Of a DNA stretch of 64,000 nt, positions 1 through 9,050 are shown in pieces. The DNA is from CAZTDD01 sp964612675. GTDB taxonomy: Bacteria > Hinthialibacterota > Hinthialibacteria > Hinthialibacterales > JAKPRU01. Numbering within the stretch: the first letter of the stretch is position 1; each line of letters begins with the position of its first letter. Under the pieces are notes generated by a model. The model saw only the letters and a list, made by a program, of their open reading frames with translations. It was not told where the DNA came from and made no database searches. The translations under genes and the position numbers were made by a program. The stretch covers positions 1-64,000 of the forward strand of contig CAZTDD010000015.1 of NCBI GenBank assembly GCA_964612675.1, given 5' to 3'.

Positions 1-1191
1 ATTCTTGCGAAGATCGAAAGACTTGGCGAACGTATTTCTGGGACAGGACACTAGTCGCATCACATGGAATTCAATGGGGGTGATGGAATCCATTTCATAA
101 AACGGTGGATTGAATGGTTCATGACGAGGAAGATCGATTCGCGCGACGTCGTGTTTGAAAACAACACTCGTTTGAACATCTTGCTTTGCGAGAGGCAAAA
201 CATCCTCAACCGTATCGGCAATACGGCGGGCGATCTCCTGTCGCCAGCACAAACCTCTTCGTTCTCGCATCATGTCTTCCGCCTTTTGTCGAAACATTCG
301 GTGAGGCGAAAGGTCGCCGGAGGCGCTGCATTGAGGAAAAACATGGATTTCGTTCGAAAAACGTTTTCGAATTTCTTCCCGTGTATCGTGCCAGAAATCC
401 GCCGATATATCGCTCAGTCCTTCGGTCTCCTGTGAGGGGCAGGCCAGGTTAATGACAACACCCGTTACTTCGTTGTCCGGTCCCCAGAAGAACAGCATCT
501 CGACCCCGTGGTCTTCATACCCTTCGATACGCGCAAAATCCTCGCGCGATGTGTCGCCGTACATTTTCGCTGTTCCATCGAAATACTGCGCTCTCCGATT
601 GAGCCCGACGACCGCATGTCCCAGCGCCCAGCTCATCCCGCCGGGTTCTCGATTCTCCCACGCTTCGATTACAGCCTTGGAAACGCGTTTCACGAAAAAC
701 TCCGCATATTCCGAGGCTTTCATGACGCCCTCATCGCCGCTGACATCGTAGCGTCCCTTGAATGCTCCATCGATAAATCCAGGCCCTGTATGCGTATGCG
801 TAGCATTCATAAAGAGTTTGTCTGTATCGAACCCCGGTAGCCTTGGTTTGATGATTTCCCTCAATTCTGTTTGTACCGCTTTCTTGGTAGACAGCACATC
901 GCAGGAAACCATTATTGCCTGTTCTTTCTTTCCATCGTCTCCGCGTGTCTCCAAAGCGAGTACTGTCGCGGTCAATGGATCCAGCACGGATTGCGATATC
1001 CGTTTCCCGTGCTGTCCGACCAGCGCGACCGGTTTTTCGGGTGTTATGTCTACACTCGCCCAGCCAACGAAGAGTTGTTCTTCTTCTGACCGGGCTTCTG
1101 CAGCGATGTTGGATATAAATAGGGCAATCGCTATCCCAATAATAAAGATCGACGATTGGGAGACTACTGAAGGAACATTTTCGGTTTTCAT
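1..1191 (-). CDS. Neutral/alkaline ceramidase-like secreted protein (3' end beyond window)
   Basis: Reading the minus strand from the ATG at 1191 gives 397 uninterrupted codons that run off the left edge, so the C-terminus is missing. Residues 14-33 are a hydrophobic export or anchor segment. The mature part opens with FVGWASVDITPEKPV, then VSCDVLS at about 96-102 and THTHTGP at 131-137. These are hallmarks of the neutral/alkaline non-lysosomal ceramidase N-terminal domain (PF04734), where such His residues bind zinc. Bacterial members in environmental lineages are usually called alkaline-ceramidase-like; lipid amide hydrolysis is only one possible activity. The gene starts 66 bp from an 18-bp minisatellite, and only a weak AAAGGG lies far upstream of the ATG, so the start could be off by a few codons. 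It points the same way as the oxidoreductase upstream. Confidence 0.8.
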   Translation of the reverse strand, partial: MKTENVPSVVSQSSIFIIGIAIALFISNIAAEARSEEEQLFVGWASVDITPEKPVALVGQHGKRISQSVLDPLTATVLALETRGDDGKKEQAIMVSCDVLSTKKAVQTELREIIKPRLPGFDTDKLFMNATHTHTGPGFIDGAFKGRYDVSGDEGVMKASEYAEFFVKRVSKAVIEAWENREPGGMSWALGHAVVGLNRRAQYFDGTAKMYGDTSREDFARIEGYEDHGVEMLFFWGPDNEVTGVVINLACPSQETEGLSDISADFWHDTREEIRKRFSNEIHVFPQCSASGDLSPHRMFRQKAEDMMRERRGLCWRQEIARRIADTVEDVLPLAKQDVQTSVVFKHDVARIDLPRHEPFNPPFYEMDSITPIEFHVMRLVSCPRNTFAKSFDLRKN

Positions 1192-1256
1192 ATTTCTATT
1201 GATCCCTTTCACTGAATTATGTTCCGGTTGAAGAAGCAGCATCTTCATTTTCTGAA

Positions 1257-1472
1257 GAAGCGACATCTTCTAGAGAAGCGACATCTTCTAGAGAAGCGAC
1301 ATCTTCTAGAGAGGCGACATCTTCTAAAGAAGCAACATCTTCTAGAGAAGCGACATCTTCTAAAGAAGCAACATCTTCTAAAGAAGCGGCGTCTTTTGAA
1401 GCAGCGGCGTCTTTTGAAGCAGCAGCGTCTTTTGAAGAAGCAGCGTCTTTTGAAGAAGCAGCATCTTTCTTC
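1257..1472. repeat. 18-bp minisatellite, about 12 units
   Basis: Twelve head-to-tail 18-bp units with no spacers. The first seven (1257-1382) are close to GAAGCGACATCTTCTAGA with substitutions at four sites. The next four (1383-1454) belong to a second subtype, near GAAGCAGCGTCTTTTGAA. A degenerate unit ends the array. Each early unit contains a small inverted repeat (AGAAG...CTTCT). Because 18 is a multiple of three, all frames stay open on both strands. It sits just upstream of the ceramidase-like start. Confidence 0.9.
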
Positions 1473-1477
1473 TCCCA

Positions 1478-1512
1478 CTCCCTCTCCCTCTGGGAGAGGG
1501 CTGGGGTGAGGG
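1478..1512. repeat. Palindromic intergenic repeat (CCCTCTCCC/GGGAGAGGG type)
   Basis: A perfect 9-bp stem, CCCTCTCCC (1480-1488) and GGGAGAGGG (1492-1500), with a 3-nt loop, followed by CTGGGGTGAGGG. The same core recurs at 8808-8840 and 8980-9012. Translated, it gives the LTPALSxRERE string that turns up as false ORFs in many genomes. It could act as a hairpin at mRNA ends. Confidence 0.8.
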
Positions 1513-1589
1513 AAATCCACATACTCTTCGTCGCCTGTTTCCAACCAGGGTGCCACCCCCAACTCCGTTTGGGGGTGGTCAAATTCAAT

Positions 1590-2912
1590 TTAAATAAATT
1601 CCTCCAACGTCCACGGTTCCCTCATCGGCCTCAACAGCATCTCGTTCGCCTCTTCATCATCGACAAATCTCTCATGCTCGGGGTCCCATCTCAACTTTCG
1701 ACCAAGACGTGTGGCAATATTTGAAAGTTGACAGAGCGTATCGGAATGAACGGCGGTATCGATTGGTGAAATGGGTGTCTTTCTCGTTTTTACGGCATCC
1801 AGAAAGTTTCGATAATGGTTGTCGCTTTTGGGCAAACGGATCTCGTTTGGCCCGATCTCCACATCAAGCAGCGATTTTGGTTCAGCCTCAAGTGTACTCC
1901 GATTCACATGAACCCAACCGTCTTCGCCCTCGAATCGTACACCTTGCTTGGCCCGTCCCTGATTGTCCGTATAAACCATCTTCACGCCGTTTTTGTACAG
2001 AAATTCAAGATCCCATTTTGTACAACAATTTGCGATCCCCTCTTTTGGGAATTCTCCGCTTCCCTCCACTTCGATTGGTGTGGTATCGTCCGATCCGTTA
2101 CCCCATTGAGCGATATCCAGATGGTGAACGCCCCAGTTCGCAATAAAACCGAGACAATAATCGTAAATGTGATACCACGTGCTATATCCTTCCTCTCTGT
2201 TATGCGGTCGGCAGCGTTGGTACGAATACGGTACCTTTGGAGCCGGTCCGAGCCACATATCGTAATCCAAATCGTTGGGGACAGGGACAATGGGATCCTG
2301 TGGAATCGCCCAGCTGGCCGGTGCGCCAACGTATATTGTCTTCAATTCGCCGATTTTTCCGTTACGAACGAGTTCACACGCGAAACGGAAATCGTACGAG
2401 GAGCGCTGCTGGGTGCCAAACTGAAATACCGTATTATGTTCATGAACCGCTTTCCGCAAAGCCTGCGCCTGCTCTAAACTCACACCGACGGGTTTTTCGA
2501 AATACATGTCCTTCCCGGCCTTGGCTGCTGCGAGACCGATCAACACATGCCAGTGGTCGGGTACTGCCAAACTGACTGCATCGATATCTTCACGCGCAAT
2601 CAGTTCACGGAAGTCATTGTAGTCCGAACAGTCTTTGTTTTCGTAATAACTGTCAACGAATTCTCTTGCCGGATCGCGTTGGCGACCGAAGACATCGCAA
2701 GCCGCCACGATTCTCACATCGTTCTCCCGAATGAACTGCCTGGCGTTTCGATTACCGCGAATTCCCAGTCCAATACATCCCATGACAATCTTGTTACTCG
2801 GAGCAATTTCACCGGCCTTTCCAAGGGCGGAGGAGGGGATGATCGTAGGAACTGCGATTGACCCCGCAATCGCTCCAACAAGAAACTCTCTTCGATTGAA
2901 ACGGTTGTTCAT
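1590..2912 (-). CDS. Twin-arginine-exported Gfo/Idh/MocA family oxidoreductase
   Basis: 440 codons. The N-terminus has a twin-arginine signal (NRREFLVGA, residues 6-14) and a hydrophobic stretch ending near SSALGKA, so the protein is probably exported folded with its cofactor. A Rossmann domain follows (GCIGLGIRGNRNA), then the family lysine motif FEKPVGVSLEQA. The C-terminal half has the long insert typical of planctomycete-like members (DYDMWLGPAP, WGVHHLDIAQWGNG). These enzymes use NAD(P) on sugars or sugar derivatives; the substrate cannot be read from sequence. AGGAG lies 9 nt before the ATG. The gene follows the methyltransferase/PQQ gene by 49 bp on the same strand, so the two may be co-transcribed. 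Confidence 0.88.
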   Translation of the reverse strand: MNNRFNRREFLVGAIAGSIAVPTIIPSSALGKAGEIAPSNKIVMGCIGLGIRGNRNARQFIRENDVRIVAACDVFGRQRDPAREFVDSYYENKDCSDYNDFRELIAREDIDAVSLAVPDHWHVLIGLAAAKAGKDMYFEKPVGVSLEQAQALRKAVHEHNTVFQFGTQQRSSYDFRFACELVRNGKIGELKTIYVGAPASWAIPQDPIVPVPNDLDYDMWLGPAPKVPYSYQRCRPHNREEGYSTWYHIYDYCLGFIANWGVHHLDIAQWGNGSDDTTPIEVEGSGEFPKEGIANCCTKWDLEFLYKNGVKMVYTDNQGRAKQGVRFEGEDGWVHVNRSTLEAEPKSLLDVEIGPNEIRLPKSDNHYRNFLDAVKTRKTPISPIDTAVHSDTLCQLSNIATRLGRKLRWDPEHERFVDDEEANEMLLRPMREPWTLEEFI

Positions 2913-2961
2913 GGTTTTGACTCCTGTAAGCTGACACCCGTCGTTTCATAAAAACCGATCG

Positions 2962-5900
2962 CTATTGCCCCGATTCTCCGCTCAAACAAACAACCTGTCC
3001 ATCCGTGGTCGCGATCAGCAGATACCCATCGACAGCGATCATTCCGTCGAATACCGGCGGAGCGTCCAGCTCGTATTCGCGGCTGGACTTGCCTTTGTCG
3101 GCATCGTACACCTGCAACAGTCCACCCATACGTCCTTCAAAGGAGGCCATGGGATCGTTCTCCTTCACAATATCCGGCGGCCCTGCGACGAAAAGTCGAT
3201 CCCCTGCAAGTGTCATGGCGCGCACTCGGATCGGAACCCAGTCGGACCATACCGGCGGCTGCCGCCGCGACAGGCCCATACCCTTATCGCGACCCCAGTT
3301 TCTGTCGTGCAAAATGGGATCGTTCTCGTTGTCGTCGGCTAAGAGCAGATATCCTTTGCTGCCGGGTGTGAACATCGGACTCAAAGTAACCCGCTGCGGG
3401 TAGGCCTGTAATGAATAGGTCCTGTCCGGTCCGACGACAAGGAGCTGTCCGGTCTTGGGAGCCACATTCGCAATGTAATAACCCGGCCAGAGATCGCTGT
3501 ACATCCAGTAGGTTCGGTGGAAATACGTGTCGTCCAAGAATCCCCCCGTTGCGAAGATGTGCCGATCGACATGACGTGCGCCAAGATGTCCGCGCCGGAA
3601 CCATCGTTTCGCCATCTCCGGGAATCGTGCGAGGACCTCTCGATCGACAAAATCCGGGTTATCGACATCGGCATTCGCCACCAGCGGTCCGAACGCGTCC
3701 GGCGCACCCCGATCCTCTTGGTATTCCTCCAGTCCGGGACGATATTCCGTATCGATCATCTCCAGCGATGGTGAGAACTGCAATTGGTTTAGGAAGATGA
3801 ACCCGCCCTCGCTGACCAGGATGTCCGAACGTGCGCCCTCGATGTGGAACGCTGGAAGGAACGGCGCATCTTCAGCATCTTCGCGAGTCGGTGACCAGGT
3901 ATCCAACCGAGTCTCATGGACGATCTCAGCGGTTTCGGGGTTGAGAGCATAGATAGACAGTCCCCCGTCGAGATAACTCGATCGACCCACAGTAAAGTAG
4001 ACTAGCCCGTTGTGTGGCAGCACACTCCCATGGCACGGCCACGCCGACTCCAATCGCTCATCAACTACAATCAGCCGATCTTCCGGCGCGCCTCGAAAAC
4101 GCCATACCAACGATCCATCTTCAGCTCTGAGGTTATATAGATAACCGTCCGCGCAGCCGAAAAGAACCATATCGCCGAGTATCGTTGGCGCTGAATCGAT
4201 CCGTCCCCCGGCCGGGTAATGCCAGCGTTGTTTCCCGGTGGCTGCGTCCAGGGCATACAATACTTGGCGGTCTTTATCTGCGACGTACACTGTGTCCTGC
4301 GCTACTACGGGTTGTGTTAAGTTCCCGCCCAGCTGGATCTCCCATTTCGGAGTGAGATCATCGGACACGCTTGCCGACGTTGCCCCTGACCGTTGCGAAT
4401 CCGCGCGATACATCGGCCATTCCAGGTCGGCCGCTCCTTCAGAACTAACCGTACCCCACGCCGGTCCGCGTTCCACCCTGTTCGTGCCCTTGTCGGCAGC
4501 CTCAGCAATCTGATCGATTTCGTCCTCCGACGCGGATGCAAAGGCATTTAGTCCCGTCATCATCGTTCCCGCGTAGCAGAAACAAGGGTGCGGCGGCACA
4601 TACAGTAATCCGTTACCTGGCATGACACCATACCGGCATGAACCGCGCGTCCAATCGTTTTGTACGTGCTCATCTCCGGTAAGACTGATGAATTCGACAC
4701 CGCGAAACTGGCTGATCACATAGTCCTGCGTTGCCTTAGCGGGATAACAGCGCAGGTGATGGCCCGCGCTTTGTACTTTCTGCGCATCGATTGACTCTTT
4801 TAGCTCGCCCGTTTCTAGATCATAGCCCACGATTCTCTCTGCGTTCGCATGCCAGACAAGACGGTCGATTACCATCATATCCGCACCGCGCATCGAGAAG
4901 CCCCCGGTGGGTTGTTCCCATATCATATCTCCCGACGCGAGATCGAGTGCTACTATTCTCTTTTCTTTGCCTACAAGAACATTCTCATCGGTAATCACAA
5001 CACGCGGACCGCTGCTCCAGGAGTGTCTCTGGAAGTCCTTTGATTCATAAGTCCAGAGAACATCGGCATCCGCAAGGCTCAAGCAGTACAATGTCTCACG
5101 GTCGGCATATACCGCCTTTCCATCCCGGGCTGCCAGAGACTCCGATAAATATCCTTCTTCCGGTCGTTCCCACAGAATCTCGCCTGTGTCGGGATTGAGA
5201 GCGACAAGCGCGTTCCGGCCGTCGCTGTCCCGGGCGCTTGTCCGTACGAGAAGTGTGTTGTCGCACAGAATGATTTCTTCCGTGCCTTCGGTTTTTGCAT
5301 ATTGTTGAATTTCAGACCCTGTTGCTCCCTCCAGCTTCACGATCGACCCGCGAAAACTGGCAACAGTGAACAGATGGTCCCCGTCAGCGACTAGCGTGCG
5401 GTTAATCGGCGGCGGTACGAAGCCCCGGCCGCTGCCGCGGAAATTGACGGTGTTCCATTCTTTCAGGGAGCGTTTCCAGAGGAGAACACCGCTGAACGCG
5501 TCTCGTGCGATCAGTGTCCAGCGTTCGGGGATCGATGGATCGGTAACTCCGGTCAAGCCTTCATCAAATACAAAGAATATCCGTCCGTTATCGGAAACCA
5601 TGCTCACAAAACTGGAGATAAATTCATGACTGCGGCACCATGTTGGCTCCGACTTCCACCGTAATCGGCGTGGCGGTCCCACCATCGAGTCCTGGGCGAC
5701 CGCATTGTTATCCGGGCCGTGAAGCAGATGCGTCCAGGTGTCCATCGCCTCGGGCCATGGTTTAATAGTCTTCTCCCACCTACCGTTATTCAGAACATAC
5801 GCTAGGCCTCCGGGAGCCAGCACACGCATAATCTCGTCTTCCGGTACCTGATAGGATTCCTCTGCAACCAAAAGTCGAACGAGATTTTCTGCGTAAGGAA

Positions 5901-6195
5901 GTTTCTTTCCATCAAACCGGCGTACGCTGACCCGGCCCATTAATCCCTCGTTGTGCAGAAACTCCCGCGCGGCGGCTACGTTCTCCGTGTCGGTATCGAG
6001 TCCATGCACCACAAACCGCTCGTTGGCGCACAATGCCGCCGTCAGTTCTCCTTCGCCACAGCCCAGGTGGACAACCAGGCCGCCTTGTACGCCTGTGTTT
6101 TGCAGTATTTCTTGTGCTGTTTGCTGCGTTGTAGCGGCAAAACTCTGGAAGGAAACGAAGAGGGAAATGATAATTACGTATTTTACGGGTTTCAT
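2962..6195 (-). CDS. Secreted fusion: methyltransferase-like domain plus PQQ-type beta-propeller
   Basis: 1077 codons. Residues 1-20 are a Sec signal peptide. Residues about 27-135 form a class I methyltransferase-like Rossmann domain (VVHLGCGEGELTAAL, motif I at 41-55; GLDTDTENVAAA; VLAPGGLAYV). The linker MDTWTHLLHGPDNNAVAQD is a landmark of a planctomycete-type family. The remaining ~900 residues are PQQ/quinoprotein propeller repeats (ALDAATGKQRWHYPAGG, YALNPETAEIV) in what look like two propellers. Such propellers occur in alcohol/sugar dehydrogenases or as scaffolds. A SAM-binding fold behind a signal peptide is odd, because SAM is not expected outside the cytoplasm; the domain may bind something else. 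AAGGACAAGG precedes the start. The substrate is unknown. Confidence 0.8.
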   Translation of the reverse strand: MKPVKYVIIISLFVSFQSFAATTQQTAQEILQNTGVQGGLVVHLGCGEGELTAALCANERFVVHGLDTDTENVAAAREFLHNEGLMGRVSVRRFDGKKLPYAENLVRLLVAEESYQVPEDEIMRVLAPGGLAYVLNNGRWEKTIKPWPEAMDTWTHLLHGPDNNAVAQDSMVGPPRRLRWKSEPTWCRSHEFISSFVSMVSDNGRIFFVFDEGLTGVTDPSIPERWTLIARDAFSGVLLWKRSLKEWNTVNFRGSGRGFVPPPINRTLVADGDHLFTVASFRGSIVKLEGATGSEIQQYAKTEGTEEIILCDNTLLVRTSARDSDGRNALVALNPDTGEILWERPEEGYLSESLAARDGKAVYADRETLYCLSLADADVLWTYESKDFQRHSWSSGPRVVITDENVLVGKEKRIVALDLASGDMIWEQPTGGFSMRGADMMVIDRLVWHANAERIVGYDLETGELKESIDAQKVQSAGHHLRCYPAKATQDYVISQFRGVEFISLTGDEHVQNDWTRGSCRYGVMPGNGLLYVPPHPCFCYAGTMMTGLNAFASASEDEIDQIAEAADKGTNRVERGPAWGTVSSEGAADLEWPMYRADSQRSGATSASVSDDLTPKWEIQLGGNLTQPVVAQDTVYVADKDRQVLYALDAATGKQRWHYPAGGRIDSAPTILGDMVLFGCADGYLYNLRAEDGSLVWRFRGAPEDRLIVVDERLESAWPCHGSVLPHNGLVYFTVGRSSYLDGGLSIYALNPETAEIVHETRLDTWSPTREDAEDAPFLPAFHIEGARSDILVSEGGFIFLNQLQFSPSLEMIDTEYRPGLEEYQEDRGAPDAFGPLVANADVDNPDFVDREVLARFPEMAKRWFRRGHLGARHVDRHIFATGGFLDDTYFHRTYWMYSDLWPGYYIANVAPKTGQLLVVGPDRTYSLQAYPQRVTLSPMFTPGSKGYLLLADDNENDPILHDRNWGRDKGMGLSRRQPPVWSDWVPIRVRAMTLAGDRLFVAGPPDIVKENDPMASFEGRMGGLLQVYDADKGKSSREYELDAPPVFDGMIAVDGYLLIATTDGQVVCLSGESGQ

Positions 6196-6513
6196 GGCCT
6201 TGTCCTTCTATCGATTATTGTCACGAGTGTACGGTCCGATGTGTAAACCTAGAGATCATCCCGCATATAGTCAACCCGTGGAACATTTGCCCTATTCGCA
6301 ATTCTGTTATTCATCTGCTCTGAAGCCTTATGTTCTGAAGCCTCTCCGATATCGATTTTGCAGAATCTGAAAATTGAAAAGGGATTCAGCGCCATTCTGC
6401 CGACAAGTAGGCGCACGTCAGTTTTTTCGGCTTGTAGCCGGGACAAACGATGTTTATACTGATGGCTCCGGAATTGAGCCGTTGACATTCCGTTTCAAAC
6501 AGAAAGGAATCGC
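6196..6513. other. Divergent intergenic region
   Basis: No gene seen. It separates the minus-strand propeller gene from the plus-strand cupin gene and must hold promoters for both. A direct repeat TCTGAAGCCT occurs at 6319-6328 and 6334-6343, 15 bp apart, and could be a regulator site. Confidence 0.5.
6432..6460 (+). promoter_or_regulatory. Possible sigma-70 promoter for the cupin-pfkB pair
   Basis: TTGTAG (6432-6437), a 17-nt spacer, then TATACT (6455-6460). The -10 matches consensus at five of six positions and the -35 at four. It lies 53 bp before the cupin start, which has AAAGGA as its ribosome-binding site. Confidence 0.4.
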
Positions 6514-6864
6514 ATGGTTGATCGTCCACGTCTTATCGAACGTCCGTGGGGAAGGTACCGGGAGTATGCCCGTAACGAGCCCTGCACGGTTTGGATTGTC
6601 GAAATGAAGCCGGGGGAAGAGGGCAGCCTGCAGTCGCATCAGAACTTCGACGAACTCTGGATCATGCTGACGGATGGAGCGGAGGTTACTCTTGATGAGA
6701 AGGTTCTCCAGCCGAAAGCGCAAGAGGAGATCTTCATTCCGCGTGGAACCAAACATCGTCTGCGGAATCCCAGTAAGGAATTGATCCGTATGATGGAAGT
6801 CGCGTACGGCAATGTTCAGGATGACGACAAAGTGCGGTATGACGACAAATACGGTCGGGACTAA
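6514..6864 (+). CDS. Small cupin, phosphomannose-isomerase type II-like
   Basis: 116 codons, one cupin domain. PWGRYREY at 11-18 and SLQSHQNFDELW resemble the C-terminal cupin of type II mannose-6-phosphate isomerases. Cupin motif 2 is intact (IPRGTKHRLRN). In motif 1 the usual HxH is H-Q-N, so one of the first two metal-binding His is replaced. Metal use is therefore uncertain, and this could be a sugar-binding or sugar-phosphate isomerase relative. The start has AAAGGA upstream. A PfkB kinase follows after 27 bp, suggesting a two-gene sugar-phosphate unit. Confidence 0.75.
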   Translation: MVDRPRLIERPWGRYREYARNEPCTVWIVEMKPGEEGSLQSHQNFDELWIMLTDGAEVTLDEKVLQPKAQEEIFIPRGTKHRLRNPSKELIRMMEVAYGNVQDDDKVRYDDKYGRD

Positions 6865-6891
6865 TACGATCCTGGATTCGACGGAAATTCG

Positions 6892-7866
6892 ATGAGTCCA
6901 TCCCTTCTCCCATACAGGATTCTTTGTGTCGGTGACCTCGTGGCCGACATTTTTGCAAGCCCGGTGGGCCGTTTGCCGGAACCCGGTGAGCAGGTGCTGA
7001 CAGAGAAGATCGCTGTGTTCCCCGGAGGCAACGCCCTCAACACCGCCATCGCGCTCAGGCGTCTCGGCGACCAGGTCGCCATAGCGGGCAGTATCGGGGA
7101 CGATGCATTGGGCGATTTGCTGCTGGGCTCGATTCGGGAACTCGGACTGGATGTCACAGGGGTTTACCGTGAACCGGAAGAAACAACAGCTTCAACCTTC
7201 ATCTTGCGCGCCGAGGGAGAGGACCGGCGTTTCGTTCACGCTTTGGGCGTTGCCGCCGGTTTTACGGGAAACCACATATCAACTGATCTCATCCCAAGCG
7301 ACGGTGTCGTCTTGGTCGGCGGATACCTCAAACTGGGTGCCTGGGACGACGAGATTCTGGCCGAATTTCTGACGTCGGCACAGAAGAAAAATTGCAGGGT
7401 TGTATTGAATGTCTGTCTCGCCAAGGGCAGCGGTGTCGATCCGAAACGATGTCTGAAACTGCTTGAACATGTTGATGTTTTTGTTGTGAATGAAGATGAA
7501 GCCCGGGTTATCACGGAAGAAACATCGCTTGTCCGCCAGGCACACGTCATCCGGGAATCGGGTGCGCGGGTCGCGGTGATCACACGCGGTTCGAGAGGAC
7601 TCCTTGCTGACGACGGCCATTCCACCATCGAGATGGGGGTGTTTCGTGTACCGCTTGTTGATCCCTCGGGCTGCGGAGATTGCTTCAATGCCGGGTTGGT
7701 TGCGGCGTTGGTCCGCGGCTGGGAACTGCCGCGCGTCCTTGAATTCGCTAGCGCAGTCGGGGCTTTAGGTGCAACTGCTCTGGGATGTACGAACGGTGTA
7801 CCGGTTTTCGCAGAGGTTGAACGCTTTCTTGAAGAAAACCGGCTCGAAGATATTTGTGCTCAATAA
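6892..7866 (+). CDS. PfkB/ribokinase-family carbohydrate kinase
   Basis: 324 codons, normal length for the family. The first signature is clear near residue 44 (GGNALNTAIALRRLG). The C-terminal ATP/catalytic signature is DPSGCGDCFNAGLVAAL, with the catalytic base Asp in GCGD and Cys in place of the commoner Ala/Thr. Members phosphorylate sugars, nucleosides or sugar phosphates in the cytoplasm; the substrate cannot be assigned. It follows the cupin by 27 bp with a weak ribosome-binding site, which fits co-transcription. A T-rich run follows the stop but has no clear hairpin. Confidence 0.88.
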   Translation: MSPSLLPYRILCVGDLVADIFASPVGRLPEPGEQVLTEKIAVFPGGNALNTAIALRRLGDQVAIAGSIGDDALGDLLLGSIRELGLDVTGVYREPEETTASTFILRAEGEDRRFVHALGVAAGFTGNHISTDLIPSDGVVLVGGYLKLGAWDDEILAEFLTSAQKKNCRVVLNVCLAKGSGVDPKRCLKLLEHVDVFVVNEDEARVITEETSLVRQAHVIRESGARVAVITRGSRGLLADDGHSTIEMGVFRVPLVDPSGCGDCFNAGLVAALVRGWELPRVLEFASAVGALGATALGCTNGVPVFAEVERFLEENRLEDICAQ

Positions 7867-7952
7867 TCTTTTTTTATGATTCTCAACAAGGGATCGCCCG
7901 CTTGAGGGATTGCCGCGACAATGTATAAAACAAATGTATAAAACATATGCGT

Positions 7953-8576
7953 CTAGAAATCCTCAGCGCTCCCCGCCTGGCCTTGAAATCCCTGTCCGAG
8001 AATCCCCCCATCCGTTGTCATAATGTCCCCGACGCTCACAAGACCGTTCGAGGCATCGTATGCCATCCAGCTCATTACCCGTTGCGGCGAATGAATGTAC
8101 CACCGATCCGGACCGGGACTTCTGGCCACATAATGGGCCTGCGGATGAGCATCGTTTTGCGCGTTCTGCAAATTCCTCTCGCGCATCACATCGATGTTTC
8201 GGTAGTGATAGACGCCGTCCATTACCGCTTCCCACGCTGCCCCGCTGTGTGGATTCTCCTGCGGAATAAACGGGTCAAAAAACGCACTGCTCGAAATATA
8301 ACCTGTTGGGGTCGTGAGCGGCGACCACACCTGAAAACCGCGTTGATAAATCCCCGCGCTCGCCCACTCGTTTGGGTCGGGGATATTGCGATTGTAATCG
8401 ATCTCATACATCCCCATCGCTGTCCGAATACTGCGCAAATCTCCCAACGCACGTGAGATTTTTGCTCTCACCTGAGCGTTCAGGAAATTCGGAACAGCAA
8501 TCGCCGCCAAAATCCCTATAATTGCGACAACGATCAGCAGTTCAATGAGCGTGAACCCCTTGCGTCTTGTTCTCAT
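7953..8576 (-). CDS. Prepilin-type pseudopilin (GspG/PulG-like), paralogue 1
   Basis: 207 codons. A short basic leader (MRTRRKG) is followed by FTLIELLIVVAIIGILAA: the prepilin peptidase site after Gly, the +5 Glu, and the hydrophobic helix. The globular part contains the DYNRNIPD segment typical of GspG-like pseudopilins. Near the C-terminus YDASNGLVSVGDI matches a motif shared with both paralogues at 11.1-12.3 kb. GGAGG lies 8 nt before the ATG. No secretin, ATPase or peptidase gene is in the window, so it would work with an apparatus encoded elsewhere. It sits downstream of the CBM9-like gene on the same strand, across a repeat-filled gap. Confidence 0.88.
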   Translation of the reverse strand: MRTRRKGFTLIELLIVVAIIGILAAIAVPNFLNAQVRAKISRALGDLRSIRTAMGMYEIDYNRNIPDPNEWASAGIYQRGFQVWSPLTTPTGYISSSAFFDPFIPQENPHSGAAWEAVMDGVYHYRNIDVMRERNLQNAQNDAHPQAHYVARSPGPDRWYIHSPQRVMSWMAYDASNGLVSVGDIMTTDGGILGQGFQGQAGSAEDF

Positions 8577-8666
8577 TCGACGGCCTCCGTAATCGATGCC
8601 CTTAAGTCGGGGACGGCAAAACGGGCTGAATAAATCGAAAGCAGCTGCGATTTACAGAGCGCATCA

Positions 8667-8766
8667 GGGAGGGCGAAGCTCCAGGGAGGGCGAAGCTCCT
8701 GGGAGGGCGAAGCTCCTGCTGAGCCGATTCGTTCTTCTTTCGGCTCGTCGGGAGACTCGCCCTCCC
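8667..8766. repeat. GGGAGGGCGAAGCTCCT tandem and hairpin repeat
   Basis: Three tandem 17-bp units GGGAGGGCGAAGCTCC(A/T) at 8667-8717. The last runs into GCTGAGCC, then an inverted copy ending in ACTCGCCCTCCC at 8766, so the outer arms can pair. The same family recurs at 33559-33583 and 33916-33987. Its translation gives the GSAGASPS strings seen in false ORFs. Confidence 0.8.
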
Positions 8767-8783
8767 AATAGACTGACGGTGCA

Positions 8784-9042
8784 GCAAAAAGTCGGGAGAG
8801 CTCTTCTCCCTCTCCCGGGGGGAGAGGGCCGGGGTGAGGGATCTTTGCATTTTGCGTCACCCCTCCCTCTGTACCTAATGAACTCCTGTCATCACAAAAA
8901 CCTTTTGCCTCTGCTTGATTTGCTGTCTCTGGCGAATACACAAGCGAATAATAATAGCCGAATCCAGTGCAATGATCGCCCCTCACCCTAACCCTCTCCC
9001 GGGGGGAGAGGGAACTTCCGATGCCAACTTCCGACTTTTTGC
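8784..9042. mobile_element. MITE-like element with GCAAAAAGTCGG terminal inverted repeats
   Basis: GCAAAAAGTCGG at 8784-8795 pairs with CCGACTTTTTGC at 9031-9042. Inside are two copies of the CCCTCTCCC/GGGAGAGGG hairpin (8808-8840 and 8980-9012) in opposite orientation. There is no coding capacity. The terminal repeats match those of the elements at 26083-26285 and 59460-59698. No target duplication is obvious here, so this copy may be old or composite. Confidence 0.65.
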
Positions 9043-9050
9043 GACGGCAT

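Larger units (their letters stand above)
1192..1589. other. Gene-free gap holding an 18-bp minisatellite and a hairpin repeat
   Basis: No convincing gene lies here. A minus-strand reading frame of 123 codons exists only because the 18-bp repeat keeps frame and continues through the LTPALSQRERE-type repeat. The gap separates the oxidoreductase stop at 1590 from the ceramidase-like start at 1191. Any promoter for the latter would have to lie inside or beside the minisatellite. Confidence 0.6.

Noticed and set aside
1257..1472. CRISPR-like direct repeats
   Set aside because: Units are contiguous 18-mers with no unique spacers and no cas gene in the window.
1217..1588. 123-codon minus-strand frame with acidic hexapeptide repeats
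   Set aside because: It is the in-frame minisatellite plus the LTPALSQRERE repeat; there is no ribosome-binding site or non-repeat sequence of protein character.
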